NCBI GenBank assembly: GCA_038118725.1
Contig: JAYOIK010000020.1
Location: 1-64,000 of the forward strand
Direction: 5' to 3'
Origin: JADHLJ01 sp038118725
GTDB lineage: Bacteria; Pseudomonadota; Alphaproteobacteria; Thalassobaculales; Thalassobaculaceae
DNA length: 64,000 bases
The notes beneath the pieces are model-generated. The model searched no databases, had not been told where the DNA came from, and was given only the letters and a program-made list of their open reading frames with translations. The position numbers were made by a program, and so were the translations under genes. Positions within the stretch are counted from its first letter, which is position 1. Every line of letters begins with the position of its first letter. This document shows positions 1 to 7,884 of this stretch, piece by piece.

Positions 1-75
1 CTGCCGCCGGCGTCGGCGGTTAACGGCGGATTGGTCGGCCTGAAAATCTCCCGCGCGGTCACGGTCGCGGCACAA

Positions 76-134
76 GCCCTTGCCTTCGCAAGGGCGACGG
101 GAATGGGGGCGCAATCGCGACGGGGATGGGGGCG
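76..134. repeat. Lone REP-like hairpin followed by a 17-bp tandem direct repeat
   Basis: Bases 76-95 form a perfect 8-bp stem with a CTTC loop (GCCCTTGC/GCAAGGGC). They run into GCGACGGG, matching the right end of the 105-bp elements at 1123-1227 and 20905-21009 with about five differences over 29 bases. No left half is visible upstream, so this is a half element or lone REP. Immediately after it a 17-base unit (cgacggg-atgggggcg) occurs twice, at 95-111 and 118-134, with one difference and a 23-base period. The rest of the leader, 1-235, holds no gene I can support. Confidence 0.55.
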
Positions 135-235
135 ATCCCCTCTCTCCCCCGCAAGAAATCAGCACGCGGGAATTTTTCCCCGCCGATCTCGGTTATGGTC
201 CGGGGATAGCAACCCATGACTTCCGGAGAACTCCC

Positions 236-616
236 ATGGATACCAAGGAACTGTTCGACCAGGGCCTCGCCACCCGCAAGCAGGTGCTGGGCGAGGAATA
301 CGTGAACAACTCGATCAACAACGCCGACGAGTTTCAGCTCAAGCTGCAGGAATTCATCACCACCCATGCCTGGGGCGCGATCTGGGGGCGCGAGGGGATT
401 CCGCTGAAGACCCGGAGCATGATCAATATCGCCATGCTGGCGGCGCTGGGCCGCACCCACGAGTTTCGCTTGCATCTCGCCGGCGCGATCAATAACGGCG
501 TCACCAAGGATGAGATCGCCGAGATCCTGATCCAGGTCGGCGGCTATGCCGGCTTCCCCTGCGCCGTCGACGGCTTCCGTCAGGCCAAGGAAGTGTTCAA
601 GGAAAAGGGCATCTAG
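236..616 (+). CDS. Carboxymuconolactone decarboxylase (CMD/PcaC-like) family protein
   Basis: A 126-residue protein of the CMD family, which contains 4-carboxymuconolactone decarboxylase of the protocatechuate branch and AhpD-like relatives. The PcaC-like core is clear: GRTHEFRLHLAGAINNGVT at residues 72-90, then an EIAEILIQ helix and YAGFPCAVDGF near 104-113. PcaC proper usually has a Cys or Val in the YxGFP/VP segment, and the lone Cys at 109 does not form the AhpD CxxC pair, so decarboxylase-like chemistry is likelier than peroxidase. The start is ATG 236, with GGAG at 225-228 seven bases upstream; longer in-frame extensions run back through the REP repeat and are unlikely. No other protocatechuate genes are adjacent, so the true substrate is uncertain. 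Confidence 0.85.
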   Translation: MDTKELFDQGLATRKQVLGEEYVNNSINNADEFQLKLQEFITTHAWGAIWGREGIPLKTRSMINIAMLAALGRTHEFRLHLAGAINNGVTKDEIAEILIQVGGYAGFPCAVDGFRQAKEVFKEKGI

Positions 617-685
617 AACCGCCCGCGACGACTTTCCCGTTTCCCGCGCTTTCGCCGGGGCGGGATCACGTCTAAGCTCGGGCGC

Positions 686-1093
686 ATGAGTCGCGCTCCG
701 TTTCTTTTGATCCTTGGATTTCTGGCGCTCCTCCTCGCCGCCTGCGAGGAGGAACCGCCGGAGATCGTCAATCACCGCGAGGCCAAGCCGCCGCCCGGCG
801 TCGGCGGTAGCGGCGATGTCTGCGTGCTGGTGCGCAACCGCGCGCCGTTCACCATCACCGGGCGTGTGCAGCTCAAATCCCGGGAGCGCGCGACCTTCCG
901 GCTGGCGCGCAACAAGGCCCAGAAGCTCTGTCTCTCGGGACAGCTCTTCGGCGGCGACACGGTGTCGTTTATCATCACCAGTTTCGTCACCATCCCGATC
1001 TTCTCGTGCTACTCGCGCCATGATCAGTCCATCGACGTCTACGCCAAGCGCCGGGGCGAGGGCTGGATCTATAGCGCGACCTGCGTTCGGTAG
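686..1093 (+). CDS. Small predicted lipoprotein, function unknown
   Basis: 135 residues. The N-terminus is a lipoprotein signal: Arg at position 3, a hydrophobic stretch (residues 5-18), then the lipobox LAAC with Cys at residue 20, so the mature protein should be acylated and membrane-anchored. An acidic EEE follows, then a Pro/Gly-rich linker and a compact domain from about residue 45 to the end with Cys pairs that could form disulfides in the periplasm (DVCVLVRN, KLCLSG, FSCYSR, SATCVR). I do not recognise the domain. It stands alone between a CMD-family gene and a repeat element. Confidence 0.7.
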   Translation: MSRAPFLLILGFLALLLAACEEEPPEIVNHREAKPPPGVGGSGDVCVLVRNRAPFTITGRVQLKSRERATFRLARNKAQKLCLSGQLFGGDTVSFIITSFVTIPIFSCYSRHDQSIDVYAKRRGEGWIYSATCVR

Positions 1094-1122
1094 GGCAGTG
1101 GGAGGAAATGGGCCGACATCCA

Positions 1123-1227
1123 TCGTCGTCCTGGCGTAAGGCAGGACCTCGCGATGCTTGCACTTCGCCGGAAGGGTCCAATCACGTGGCCAACGCCGAG
1201 GCCCCGCCGTTCGCCAGGGCGACGGCA
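1123..1227. repeat. 105-bp REPIN/MITE-like element, copy A
   Basis: The left end GTCGTCCTGGCG and the right end CGCCAGGGCGACGG are near-exact inverted copies of each other. Each end also carries its own small hairpin: GTCCTG/CAGGAC at the left and, less perfectly here, GCCCcG/CAGGGC at the right. The same 105-bp arrangement occurs at 20905-21009 with conserved ends and a diverged centre. It lies in the 1094-1402 gap upstream of the MerR gene; apart from this element and the MerR ribosome binding site I see nothing else in that gap. Confidence 0.75.
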
Positions 1228-1402
1228 AGTTTGAGGTTGTCAAACAGGACGAGGGTTCTCGTCAACGCGGTTTGGAACAAACCGATCTCGCTCTTCTCCC
1301 AGGTCAAAACGCCGGATCGCGCCGCGCGAGAAACGCATCCTTGACCTTCCAATCACCGGAAGCTCTAAATCACACGGAGCGATGCCCACTTGGAGAACCG
1401 GG

Positions 1403-1804
1403 ATGAATATCGGCGCCGCCGAGCAAGCCTCTGGCCTGCCCGCCAAAACCATCCGTTACTACGAGGATATCGGTCTCCTCATCCCGGCGCGCCGAGACAA
1501 CGGCTATCGCGACTATGGCCAGACCGATATCCACAAGCTCGCGTTTCTGAAACGGGCAAGAGGCCTGGGCTTCTCGATCGAGGACTGCCGGGCCCTGCTG
1601 TCGCTCTACGAGGATCGCAACCGGGCCAGCGCCGATGTCAGGACCCTGGCGCATACCCATTTGCATCGCATCGAGGCCAAGATCAACGAACTACAAGGCT
1701 TGCGTGACGCCTTGTCGACGCTGGTCGAGGCCTGTCACGGCGATGCCCGGCCGGATTGTCCGATCCTGGACGATCTGTCCGGCGCCCCGGCGGAGCACGC
1801 TTGA
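1403..1804 (+). CDS. CueR-like MerR-family transcriptional regulator
   Basis: A 133-residue MerR-family activator. The N-terminal winged helix reads MNIGAAEQASGLPAKTIRYY, the family DNA-binding signature, followed by a dimerisation helix and a C-terminal metal loop with Cys111 and Cys119 in CHGDARPDCP, then ILDDLSG. The i/i+8 cysteine pair and the CPI-x-LSG tail match the copper(I) sensor CueR rather than mercury or zinc sensors. The start is ATG 1403, with GGAG at 1392-1395; an upstream in-frame ATG adds only seven residues. The stop overlaps the start of the cytochrome gene (TGATG), so the regulator heads its own operon. Copper or another monovalent metal as the signal is an inference from the loop. 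Confidence 0.88.
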   Translation: MNIGAAEQASGLPAKTIRYYEDIGLLIPARRDNGYRDYGQTDIHKLAFLKRARGLGFSIEDCRALLSLYEDRNRASADVRTLAHTHLHRIEAKINELQGLRDALSTLVEACHGDARPDCPILDDLSGAPAEHA

Positions 1805-2370
1805 TGCGCCGGCATATCCTGTCGATCGCGGTTTCGGTCTTCGCCGTCGCGCTGCTCGTCGCCGGACTCGCGGTGTCGTTCCTTGAGGAGGGCGGCGGCT
1901 ACAAGATCAGCCCCGAAGTAAAACCCGCGCCGCCGCGCGCCGACGCGCCAGCCAGCGGCGACGCGCCGCGAACCATGCCGCCGGCGGTGACCCCGGCACG
2001 CTTCCAGCTTCGCCCGGACGACGCGGGGCTGGTCGCGCGGGGCAAGCAAAACTACGCGGCGCATTGCGCGTCATGTCATGGCGTCAACCTGGAAGGCCAG
2101 CCGAACTGGCAAGCGCGCGGCGCCGACGGCAAGCTGCCCGCGCCACCGCACGACGCCTCCGGCCATACCTGGCACCATCCCGGCGGCATGCTGTTCGCGA
2201 TCACCAAGTTCGGCTCGACGCGGATCACGGGCCAGCCCTCGGACATGCCCGGTTTCGCCGGCGTCATGTCGGATGAGGAGATTGTCGGCGTGCTTTCCTA
2301 TATCAAGAGCACATGGCCGGCGGAGATTCGCGAACGCCATGACCAAATGAGCGCCAGAGGGAGAAACTAG
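1804..2370 (+). CDS. Membrane-anchored class I cytochrome c
   Basis: 188 residues. One N-terminal hydrophobic helix (about residues 5-25) acts as an uncleaved anchor or signal, followed by a Pro/Ala-rich linker and a mono-haem domain starting near residue 70 with CASCHG as the CxxCH haem site. A distal Met is available in DMPGF. The segment after the haem site, HGVNLEGQPNWQ and WHHPGGMLF, resembles small cytochromes often carried next to copper-handling genes in Proteobacteria. It is translationally coupled to the CueR-like gene by a TGATG overlap and followed two bases later by a cytochrome c' gene. A periplasmic electron-transfer role under copper control is inferred from context. Confidence 0.82.
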   Translation: MRRHILSIAVSVFAVALLVAGLAVSFLEEGGGYKISPEVKPAPPRADAPASGDAPRTMPPAVTPARFQLRPDDAGLVARGKQNYAAHCASCHGVNLEGQPNWQARGADGKLPAPPHDASGHTWHHPGGMLFAITKFGSTRITGQPSDMPGFAGVMSDEEIVGVLSYIKSTWPAEIRERHDQMSARGRN

Positions 2371-2372
2371 CA

Positions 2373-2849
2373 ATGCTATCTCGCTTGACGAGGCCCGCCG
2401 GGCGCGCGTTCCTAACTTTGTCCCTGACGGTTCTGATCGCCGTGGGGAGTGGCCAGCAATCGCGCGCGCATGAGGGCGCGACCGGCATCGTCAAGGAACG
2501 CCAGCAAGGCATGGTTGCTTTCAAGGACGCGATGAAGGCCTGGAAACTGGCGCTCGATGACCCCAAGAGTTTGACGCCCGGGGCTTTCGCCGAGATTTCC
2601 CGAGACCTGTCATCGAACGCGGGCGCGCGACTTCTCGCTTTGTATCCCAAGGATGGGCCAACGAAACATACCGACGCCTCGTCGCGGATCTGGAGCGAAT
2701 GGGCCAAATTCGAACGGCTCGCGAACGAACTTGAGGCCCGCGCCCGCGCGCTTGAGACGATGGCAATCGACGAAACCGTGCTACGCTCCGAATTCAAGGC
2801 GATCGGCGGGATATGCAAGGCATGTCATGAAAGTTTCCGTGAGCGTTAA
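2373..2849 (+). CDS. Cytochrome c' / c-556 family protein
   Basis: 158 residues with a cleavable signal peptide ending near SRAHEG, then a mostly helical domain and the haem motif CKACH only nine residues from the C-terminus. A single haem site at the end of a four-helix bundle is diagnostic of cytochrome c'/c-556. These periplasmic haem proteins bind NO or transfer electrons; which applies here cannot be told. The start ATG 2373 follows the upstream stop by two bases. The end overlaps the next gene by 23 bases. Confidence 0.82.
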   Translation: MLSRLTRPAGRAFLTLSLTVLIAVGSGQQSRAHEGATGIVKERQQGMVAFKDAMKAWKLALDDPKSLTPGAFAEISRDLSSNAGARLLALYPKDGPTKHTDASSRIWSEWAKFERLANELEARARALETMAIDETVLRSEFKAIGGICKACHESFRER

Positions 2850-3393
2850 ATTGATCCTCGGTCGGATCGCAAGCATCGGCCTACTTGTGGTGCTATCCGC
2901 GCAACCCGCGAGCGCCAGCGAGAAGTGGCGCGACCTGGTCGAGGCCGCCGGATATGCCTACCAAGCCAATCGCGCTGTCCAAGCCCAGCAATTGCTGGAG
3001 GAAGCGGTCGGCCATACCGAGCCGGGTACCGAGGCGCGCGCCGCCGTGCTCAACAACCTGGCCGTCGTGCTCGAGGCCAACGGATTTCTGGACGCCGCCG
3101 AAACCCTCTACGGACAGGTCATCGGCATCTGGGCCAAGGTGCTGGGTCCCGATCATCAGAACGTTTCGCGCACCCTTGGCAATCTCGGGGATCTGCATCA
3201 TCGCCGAGGCGAATTGGACAAGGCGGTGGAAGCCTATGAGGTCGCCATCGCGACAATCGCCGGCGCCACGACGGCGGACGCGCTCGAGGTCAGGCGCGCC
3301 CTTCATAACAACTACGCTCGGGTGCTGACCGAGATGGGCCGCGACAAGGAAGCCGATGCCGCGCGCCTGAAGGCGTTTCCTCCGGGAAACTAG
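2827..3393 (+). CDS. Periplasmic tetratricopeptide-repeat protein
   Basis: 188 residues. A signal peptide ends near SAQPASA, then about four TPR-type helical hairpins follow: YAYQANRAVQAQQLLEEAV, AVLNNLAVVLEANGFLDAA, TLGNLGDLHHRRGELDKAV and ALHNNYARVLTEMGRDKEA. The Nx3Lx7G pattern is of the kinesin-light-chain type. TPR domains scaffold protein complexes and have no activity of their own. The start at ATG 2827 lies inside the end of the cytochrome c' gene, implying coupled translation, so it may help assemble or dock the two cytochromes; that is inference. Confidence 0.78.
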   Translation: MKVSVSVKLILGRIASIGLLVVLSAQPASASEKWRDLVEAAGYAYQANRAVQAQQLLEEAVGHTEPGTEARAAVLNNLAVVLEANGFLDAAETLYGQVIGIWAKVLGPDHQNVSRTLGNLGDLHHRRGELDKAVEAYEVAIATIAGATTADALEVRRALHNNYARVLTEMGRDKEADAARLKAFPPGN

Positions 3394-3442
3394 CGCGCGA
3401 TCACCAAACAATGAGTATCGATACACGCAGGGAGATTTGCTC

Positions 3443-4222
3443 ATGGATTTAGGAATTACCGGTCGCAAGGCCATCGTATGTGGTTCCAGCCGAGGTCTCG
3501 GCAAGGCCTGCGCCACCTCGCTCGCACGGGCCGGCTGCGTGGTCGTGGTGAACGGCATCAATCCCGAGCGTCTCGCCGAGACCGCCGGCGAGATTCGCCG
3601 CGCCACCAACGCCGAGATCATCGAAGTCGCCGCCGATGTCACCACGCCGGAAGGACAGGAAGCGCTCTTCGCCGCCTGCCCCGATCCGGACATCTTGATC
3701 ACCAATGCCGGCGGTCCGCCCTATAAGGATTTCCGCGAGTTGGAGCGCGAGGCAATGTTGACCGGCGTCACCTGGAACATGATCACTCCGATCGAATTGA
3801 TCCAGCGCACCGTCGACGGCATGGCCGAGCGCGGGTTTGGGCGCATTCTCAACATCACCTCGGTTTCGGTGAAGATGCCGGTCTTCGGCCTGGATCTTTC
3901 AAGCGGAGCGCGGGCCGGCCTGACCGCGTTCTGTGCCGGTGTGTGCCGGTCGGTCGCGCATGCCGGGGTGACCATCAATCACATTCAGCCCGGTTTTTTC
4001 GACACCGATCGCTATCGCGCCGGGATCGACGCGGCGGCCAAGACCTTCGGCATGCCCCATGACGAGGCCCATGCCGAGCGGGTCGCCACCGTTCCCGCCA
4101 AGCGCGCCGGCACGCCCGAGGAATTCGGCGAGGCCGCCGCCTTTCTGTGCAGCGCCCAGGCCGGCTATATTACCGGACAGAGTCTGTTGCTGGATGGCGG
4201 CCTGTATAACAGCTCGTTCTGA
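3443..4222 (+). CDS. SDR-family oxidoreductase lacking the YxxxK catalytic pair
   Basis: 259 residues. The Rossmann motif is CGSSRGLG near residue 14, and TNAGGPP is the NAG equivalent near residue 88. The expected catalytic Ser is present (NITSVSVK), but where classical SDRs have YxxSK this protein reads LDLSSGARAGL, so both Tyr and Lys are missing. That matches a recognised branch of 3-oxoacyl-ACP-reductase-like SDRs with S/N-G-A-R at this point, for which standard ketoreductase chemistry is doubtful. The C-terminal tail YITGQSLLLDGG is typical of the fold. The start ATG 3443 has GGAG at 3431-3434. It probably belongs to no tight operon: 49 bases separate it from the TPR gene and 26 from the receiver gene. 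Confidence 0.85.
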   Translation: MDLGITGRKAIVCGSSRGLGKACATSLARAGCVVVVNGINPERLAETAGEIRRATNAEIIEVAADVTTPEGQEALFAACPDPDILITNAGGPPYKDFRELEREAMLTGVTWNMITPIELIQRTVDGMAERGFGRILNITSVSVKMPVFGLDLSSGARAGLTAFCAGVCRSVAHAGVTINHIQPGFFDTDRYRAGIDAAAKTFGMPHDEAHAERVATVPAKRAGTPEEFGEAAAFLCSAQAGYITGQSLLLDGGLYNSSF

Positions 4223-4248
4223 TCATCACGCCCCCGTCGGGAGCTCCC

Positions 4249-4722
4249 ATGGCGGAAAAGACCTTCGAGACCGCGACGGTCCTCATCGCCGAGGATGTCG
4301 ATGTCGCGCGCATGATCCTCAAGCGTCATCTGATCAAGCTTGGCGTGCCGACCGTCCTGGAGGCGGTCGACGGAGACCAGACGATGGCGCTGCTGGCCGA
4401 ACATGGCGACGCCGTCGACGCGGCGATCATCGACTTTCAGATGTCCGGTAAACATGGTTTGCAGGTTCTAAAAGCGATTAGAACCGGCGAGGCGAATGTC
4501 CGCCGCAATCTTCCCGTGGCGCTTCTGACCGGGCAACTTGAAGCCGCGCTGGAGGCGCTGGCGGGACGGCTCGACCTCGACGCGTTCCTTGGTAAACCGG
4601 TGCGCGCCGATGTTCTGGAGGACACGATGCGGCTGCTGCTCGCCAGCGATCGCGAGGCCAACGACAGCTATGACGTGGCCGAGGCGGACCGACCGCTCGA
4701 TGACCTACTGACTTCCATGTAA
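4249..4722 (+). CDS. Stand-alone response-regulator receiver domain
   Basis: 157 residues forming a single CheY-type domain with no output domain. The acidic pair is in LIAEDVD (residues 13-17), the phosphoacceptor Asp in IIDFQMSG near residue 63, the switch Thr in LLTG and the conserved Lys in GKP. The C-terminal 30 residues are acidic and probably disordered. Stand-alone receivers relay phosphate or bind partner proteins. The histidine kinase at 14362-16125 is the only kinase in the window and is unlinked. The gene ends convergently, 28 bases from the HlyD-like gene. Confidence 0.88.
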   Translation: MAEKTFETATVLIAEDVDVARMILKRHLIKLGVPTVLEAVDGDQTMALLAEHGDAVDAAIIDFQMSGKHGLQVLKAIRTGEANVRRNLPVALLTGQLEAALEALAGRLDLDAFLGKPVRADVLEDTMRLLLASDREANDSYDVAEADRPLDDLLTSM

Positions 4723-4750
4723 AATCAAACGCCCAATTGTGGGCCGTGGA

Positions 4751-6088
4751 TCAGCGCTCCGTGAAGCCCAGTGACAGAGCCCGGCTCACCGGCTTACTGA
4801 GATATTCGAACAGCGTGCGTTGGCCGGTTCGAATATCCGCCTGCACGACCATGCCCGGCAGGATCCGGTTCTCTCCCGCCTGTCCGCCCACCTGATCGTT
4901 CTCGAGTTCGAGCACGACCTTGTAAAAGGCCTTTCCGGTCTCGCTGGCGACGGTGGTCGGCGAGATATGACGCACATGGCCCGCCACGCCGCCGAACTGC
5001 GCATAGTCATAGGCGGTGAAGCGGACCGTTGCCTCCTGACCGATCTCCACGAAACCGATATCCTTGGGGTTGAGTTTGACCTCGACGACCATCCTGTCAT
5101 CCAGGGGCACGATCTCCGCGACCGCCTCGTCCGCCGAGACCACGCTTCCAACCGTCGAATAGGTGAGCTTCTGAACCACGCCACGCACCGGCGCGCGAAC
5201 CTCCAGCCGCTTAACCCGATCTTCGTAACGGGCCATGGATTCTCGGATTTCCGACAGCTCCGCCGACACCGTGCTGATTTCCGAGAGCGCGTCGTTCTTC
5301 AGACGGCTCTCGACTTCCGCCAACCGGGTCTCGGCCTCGGCAACACCCTCCTTGGCGCGGGCGATCAACCCCTCGATCTGCAGCAGCTGACCGCGGGTGG
5401 TGTTGAGCAGCCGCAACACGTCGAGATATTTGAAACGCGGGGTTAGGCCTTTTTTCATCAAGCCTTCGCGAAGGGTCGCTTCCTCGGCGACCAGCTCGAC
5501 ACTGCGCTCGATCGTGGATTTTTGTTCGAACAGGGTCTTGAGCGCGACGCGCCTTTCATTGATCTGTCGGCCCAAGACCTTCAACTGGTTGTCGCGACTC
5601 TCGTTCTGCGAGCGAAGCAAGGCTAGGTGCTCGGCCACCAGGGCCGGAAAAAACCGGTCACGCTCGCCAAAGGAGGGCTCATCACCGGTTACGAATGCGT
5701 TCAACCGAGTAAAGCGCGCTTGCAGCGAAGTCTCGCGGGCCCGCAACTGCGCGAGCTCCGACCGTGCGAAGGTCGGGCTGAGGAGCAGCAACAGATCCCC
5801 ATCCTCGACGATCTGACCCTCCTCCACCAGGACATCCGCGACGATACCGCCCTCGAGATGCTGAAGCTGGCGCACCGCGCTGGAAGGAAGAACCTGGCCA
5901 TCGGCGCGCGCGACCTGGTCCAGGCGAGCGAACATCGACCAAACGATGGAGACGATCAGAAGCAGCGCCAGCAGATAGATCATCAGCCGGACCAGACGCG
6001 GCGAGGTGCCCTCCTCCAACTGAATGGACTGGGCGAGATAGGTGGTCCGCAAGGCCGGCGGCGATGGTCGCGTCGCGTAGCATTTCAT
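4751..6088 (-). CDS. HlyD/PrtE-family type I secretion membrane-fusion protein, hybrid N-terminus
   Basis: About 445 residues. The recognisable family sequence begins at RTTYLAQSIQLEEG (from about 6049), followed by a single membrane helix (LMIYLLALLLIVSIVW), the biotinyl-lipoyl half QHLEGGIVADVLVEEGQIV, a long coiled coil (about residues 150-330), the second lipoyl half RLEVRAPVRGVVQKL and the periplasmic beta domain ending LFEYLSKPVSRAL. This is the periplasmic adaptor that joins an inner-membrane ABC exporter to a TolC pore. No proper start precedes the family sequence: the only ATG nearby (6088) lies inside the ABC reading frame and adds 13 unrelated residues, and TTG 6052 is the alternative. 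The gene seems to have lost its own 5' end through a deletion joining it to the ABC gene. Confidence 0.8.
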   Translation of the reverse strand: MKCYATRPSPPALRTTYLAQSIQLEEGTSPRLVRLMIYLLALLLIVSIVWSMFARLDQVARADGQVLPSSAVRQLQHLEGGIVADVLVEEGQIVEDGDLLLLLSPTFARSELAQLRARETSLQARFTRLNAFVTGDEPSFGERDRFFPALVAEHLALLRSQNESRDNQLKVLGRQINERRVALKTLFEQKSTIERSVELVAEEATLREGLMKKGLTPRFKYLDVLRLLNTTRGQLLQIEGLIARAKEGVAEAETRLAEVESRLKNDALSEISTVSAELSEIRESMARYEDRVKRLEVRAPVRGVVQKLTYSTVGSVVSADEAVAEIVPLDDRMVVEVKLNPKDIGFVEIGQEATVRFTAYDYAQFGGVAGHVRHISPTTVASETGKAFYKVVLELENDQVGGQAGENRILPGMVVQADIRTGQRTLFEYLSKPVSRALSLGFTER

Positions 6089-7835
6089 CGGTTGCCGCCG
6101 GCTCGACCAAACGTAGGTTCTGGGCAATGGTTCCATGGAACAGATGGCAGGCTTGGGGCAAGTAGGCGATGGACTTTCGCATTTCCGTGGCGAGCAATTG
6201 CCGCTGCTCCACGCCGCCATAGAAAACACTCCCGGCCTGGGGCTTCAGAACACCGGCGATGATCTTGAGCAATGTCGACTTGCCCGCGCCGCTGGGCCCG
6301 GTCAACGCGATCAACTCGCCGGGCTGAATGTCGGTCGAGACCGCGAGCAGCGCCGGATCCGCGTCTTCCTTGTAGCGCAACGAGACCCGACGGATCGACA
6401 CGACCTTGGAGAAGCGGTGTTCGCTGATCTCCGTATCGTCGCCGCGCGGCTCGGCCGGGGTCCGCATGAGACGGTTCAACTGATCGAAGGTCGAACGGAT
6501 CTGTGTCAATCTGGGCAGTGCCTGGAAACCGATCTGCACCGGCGCCAGGGCCCGCCAAATCAAGGTCATCGAGGCCACCAGGGCGCCTGTCGTCATGTTC
6601 TCGTTGATCACCTCGACGGTACCCACGAGCAGGGTAAGCAGGCCCGTGCCTTGGACCACCGTGTGGCTCACGGTCTGAAGCGCCAGCATGCGCATGGTCG
6701 CGCGCAAGCGTTCCACCGCCATCCGCGCCGATAACGGGCGCATTCGATCGAACAGGCTCTCCTCGATCACCGCTTCACACGCCGCGCGCTGATGCGTAAC
6801 CAGTTCGGTGAGGAGCTGATCACGGTTCGCCTTGGCACGTCCAGCGTCGGCCTCGGCGCGCCGGATCGCCGGGATGAAGCAGATTCCGAGAATGACGAAA
6901 GCCAAAAATCCGAGAAGCGGAATGATCACCAGACTTCCCGACACCGCGCCGATCAAAATCATCGCGGCGATCGTCAATGGCAACTCGAGGACGGTATTCG
7001 CCAGCGGGCTGTTCACTAGATCGCGGATGGATTGAAAACTCTTCAATCGACTGAGTTGAGCGCCCAAATTCGCCGTGTCGCTTGTGGCGGGTGGCAATTC
7101 GAGCACCCTGCGGAAGGTTTCGGTCGACACCAGATAGTCCAACCGTCCCGCCACGTGCGAGACCGCGTCCGTTCTGATTCGTCTCAACAGGAGGTCCGCG
7201 ATCAGGGCTATCAACACCCCCGGGATAAGCCAGTAGAGGCTCTCCACGGAAGAGGCGGGTATGACGATGTCGTATATCGCGATCACAAAGAGCGGAATGG
7301 CCAAGCCGAACATCGATGTCAGAATGCTGGCCGCCGCCACGATAATTGCGGCCGCCCAGAACCGGCGCACGGTCAACCAGGTAAAGCTGCGGGTCTCGCG
7401 CTTGCGCTCCGCCTGCTCGTCCTTGCGTTCGAACGTGTAGTAATAGCCTTTCAACCCTCGACCGCCGACGGTCTTCACTTGCTGGTCGGCGCTGTCGAAT
7501 ATCGTGAAACCCTTTTCGTCACGCCCATGCACGACGATTGGCGGATTCTTGCCCGGCAGGAACAGACAAGGCAGGAGCCGACGATCCAGGCTTGATAGTC
7601 GGCCCCTGTTGCGCCGGCTCTCGAAGCCTAGGTCGCTCAAGCTGTTGCGTAGGTCGATCAGGTCCAACCGGCGCGCGAAATGCGGCAGAGCCTCCATGAG
7701 TTCGCGCGTGTTGCCGTCCCAGCCGAGCGATGACAGCAGAGGCATCAGACAGGAGGCGAAGTTAGAAGAGGCTTCGAAGTTTTCGACCTCCTGACGCCGG
7801 AGCGCGTCCGCGAGTGTGCCGCCTATATCAGTCAT
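6046..7835 (-). pseudogene. Type I secretion ABC transporter, truncated inside the ATPase domain
   Basis: About 596 residues look genuine. An N-terminal C39-peptidase-like domain without an obvious catalytic Cys (residues 1-130) is followed by six membrane helices (about 155-430), then an ATPase domain with Walker A GPSGAGKST and Q-loop YLPQACHLFHGTI. At DATIAAGLADH the similarity stops, and the HlyD-family sequence continues one frame over from the same bases. The signature LSGGQ, Walker B, D-loop and H-loop are all absent. The original frame stays open for about 120 more codons to 5682, so automatic annotation could report a full-length 717-residue protein, but that tail is Arg/Pro/Ala-rich and reads out of frame through the adaptor gene. 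The protein should not hydrolyse ATP by itself. Confidence 0.8.
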
Positions 7836-7884
7836 CGCCGGCAGCCGGGGATTGCCTGCTCGCGTTGGAGCCGTCGATCAATGC

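Noticed and set aside
59..1243. Long open frame on the minus strand (about 394 codons)
   Set aside because: It is antisense to the CMD and lipoprotein genes, with Arg/Ala-rich composition and no family pattern; typical of high-GC shadow frames.
4735..4750. GCCCA-ATTG-TGGGC hairpin between convergent receiver and HlyD genes as terminator
   Set aside because: The stem is only five pairs and lacks a T-run on either strand.
5682..6045. Continuation of the ABC transporter frame to 5682 as a real C-terminus
   Set aside because: The residues have no ATPase motifs and overlap in another frame the clearly genuine HlyD coiled-coil sequence.
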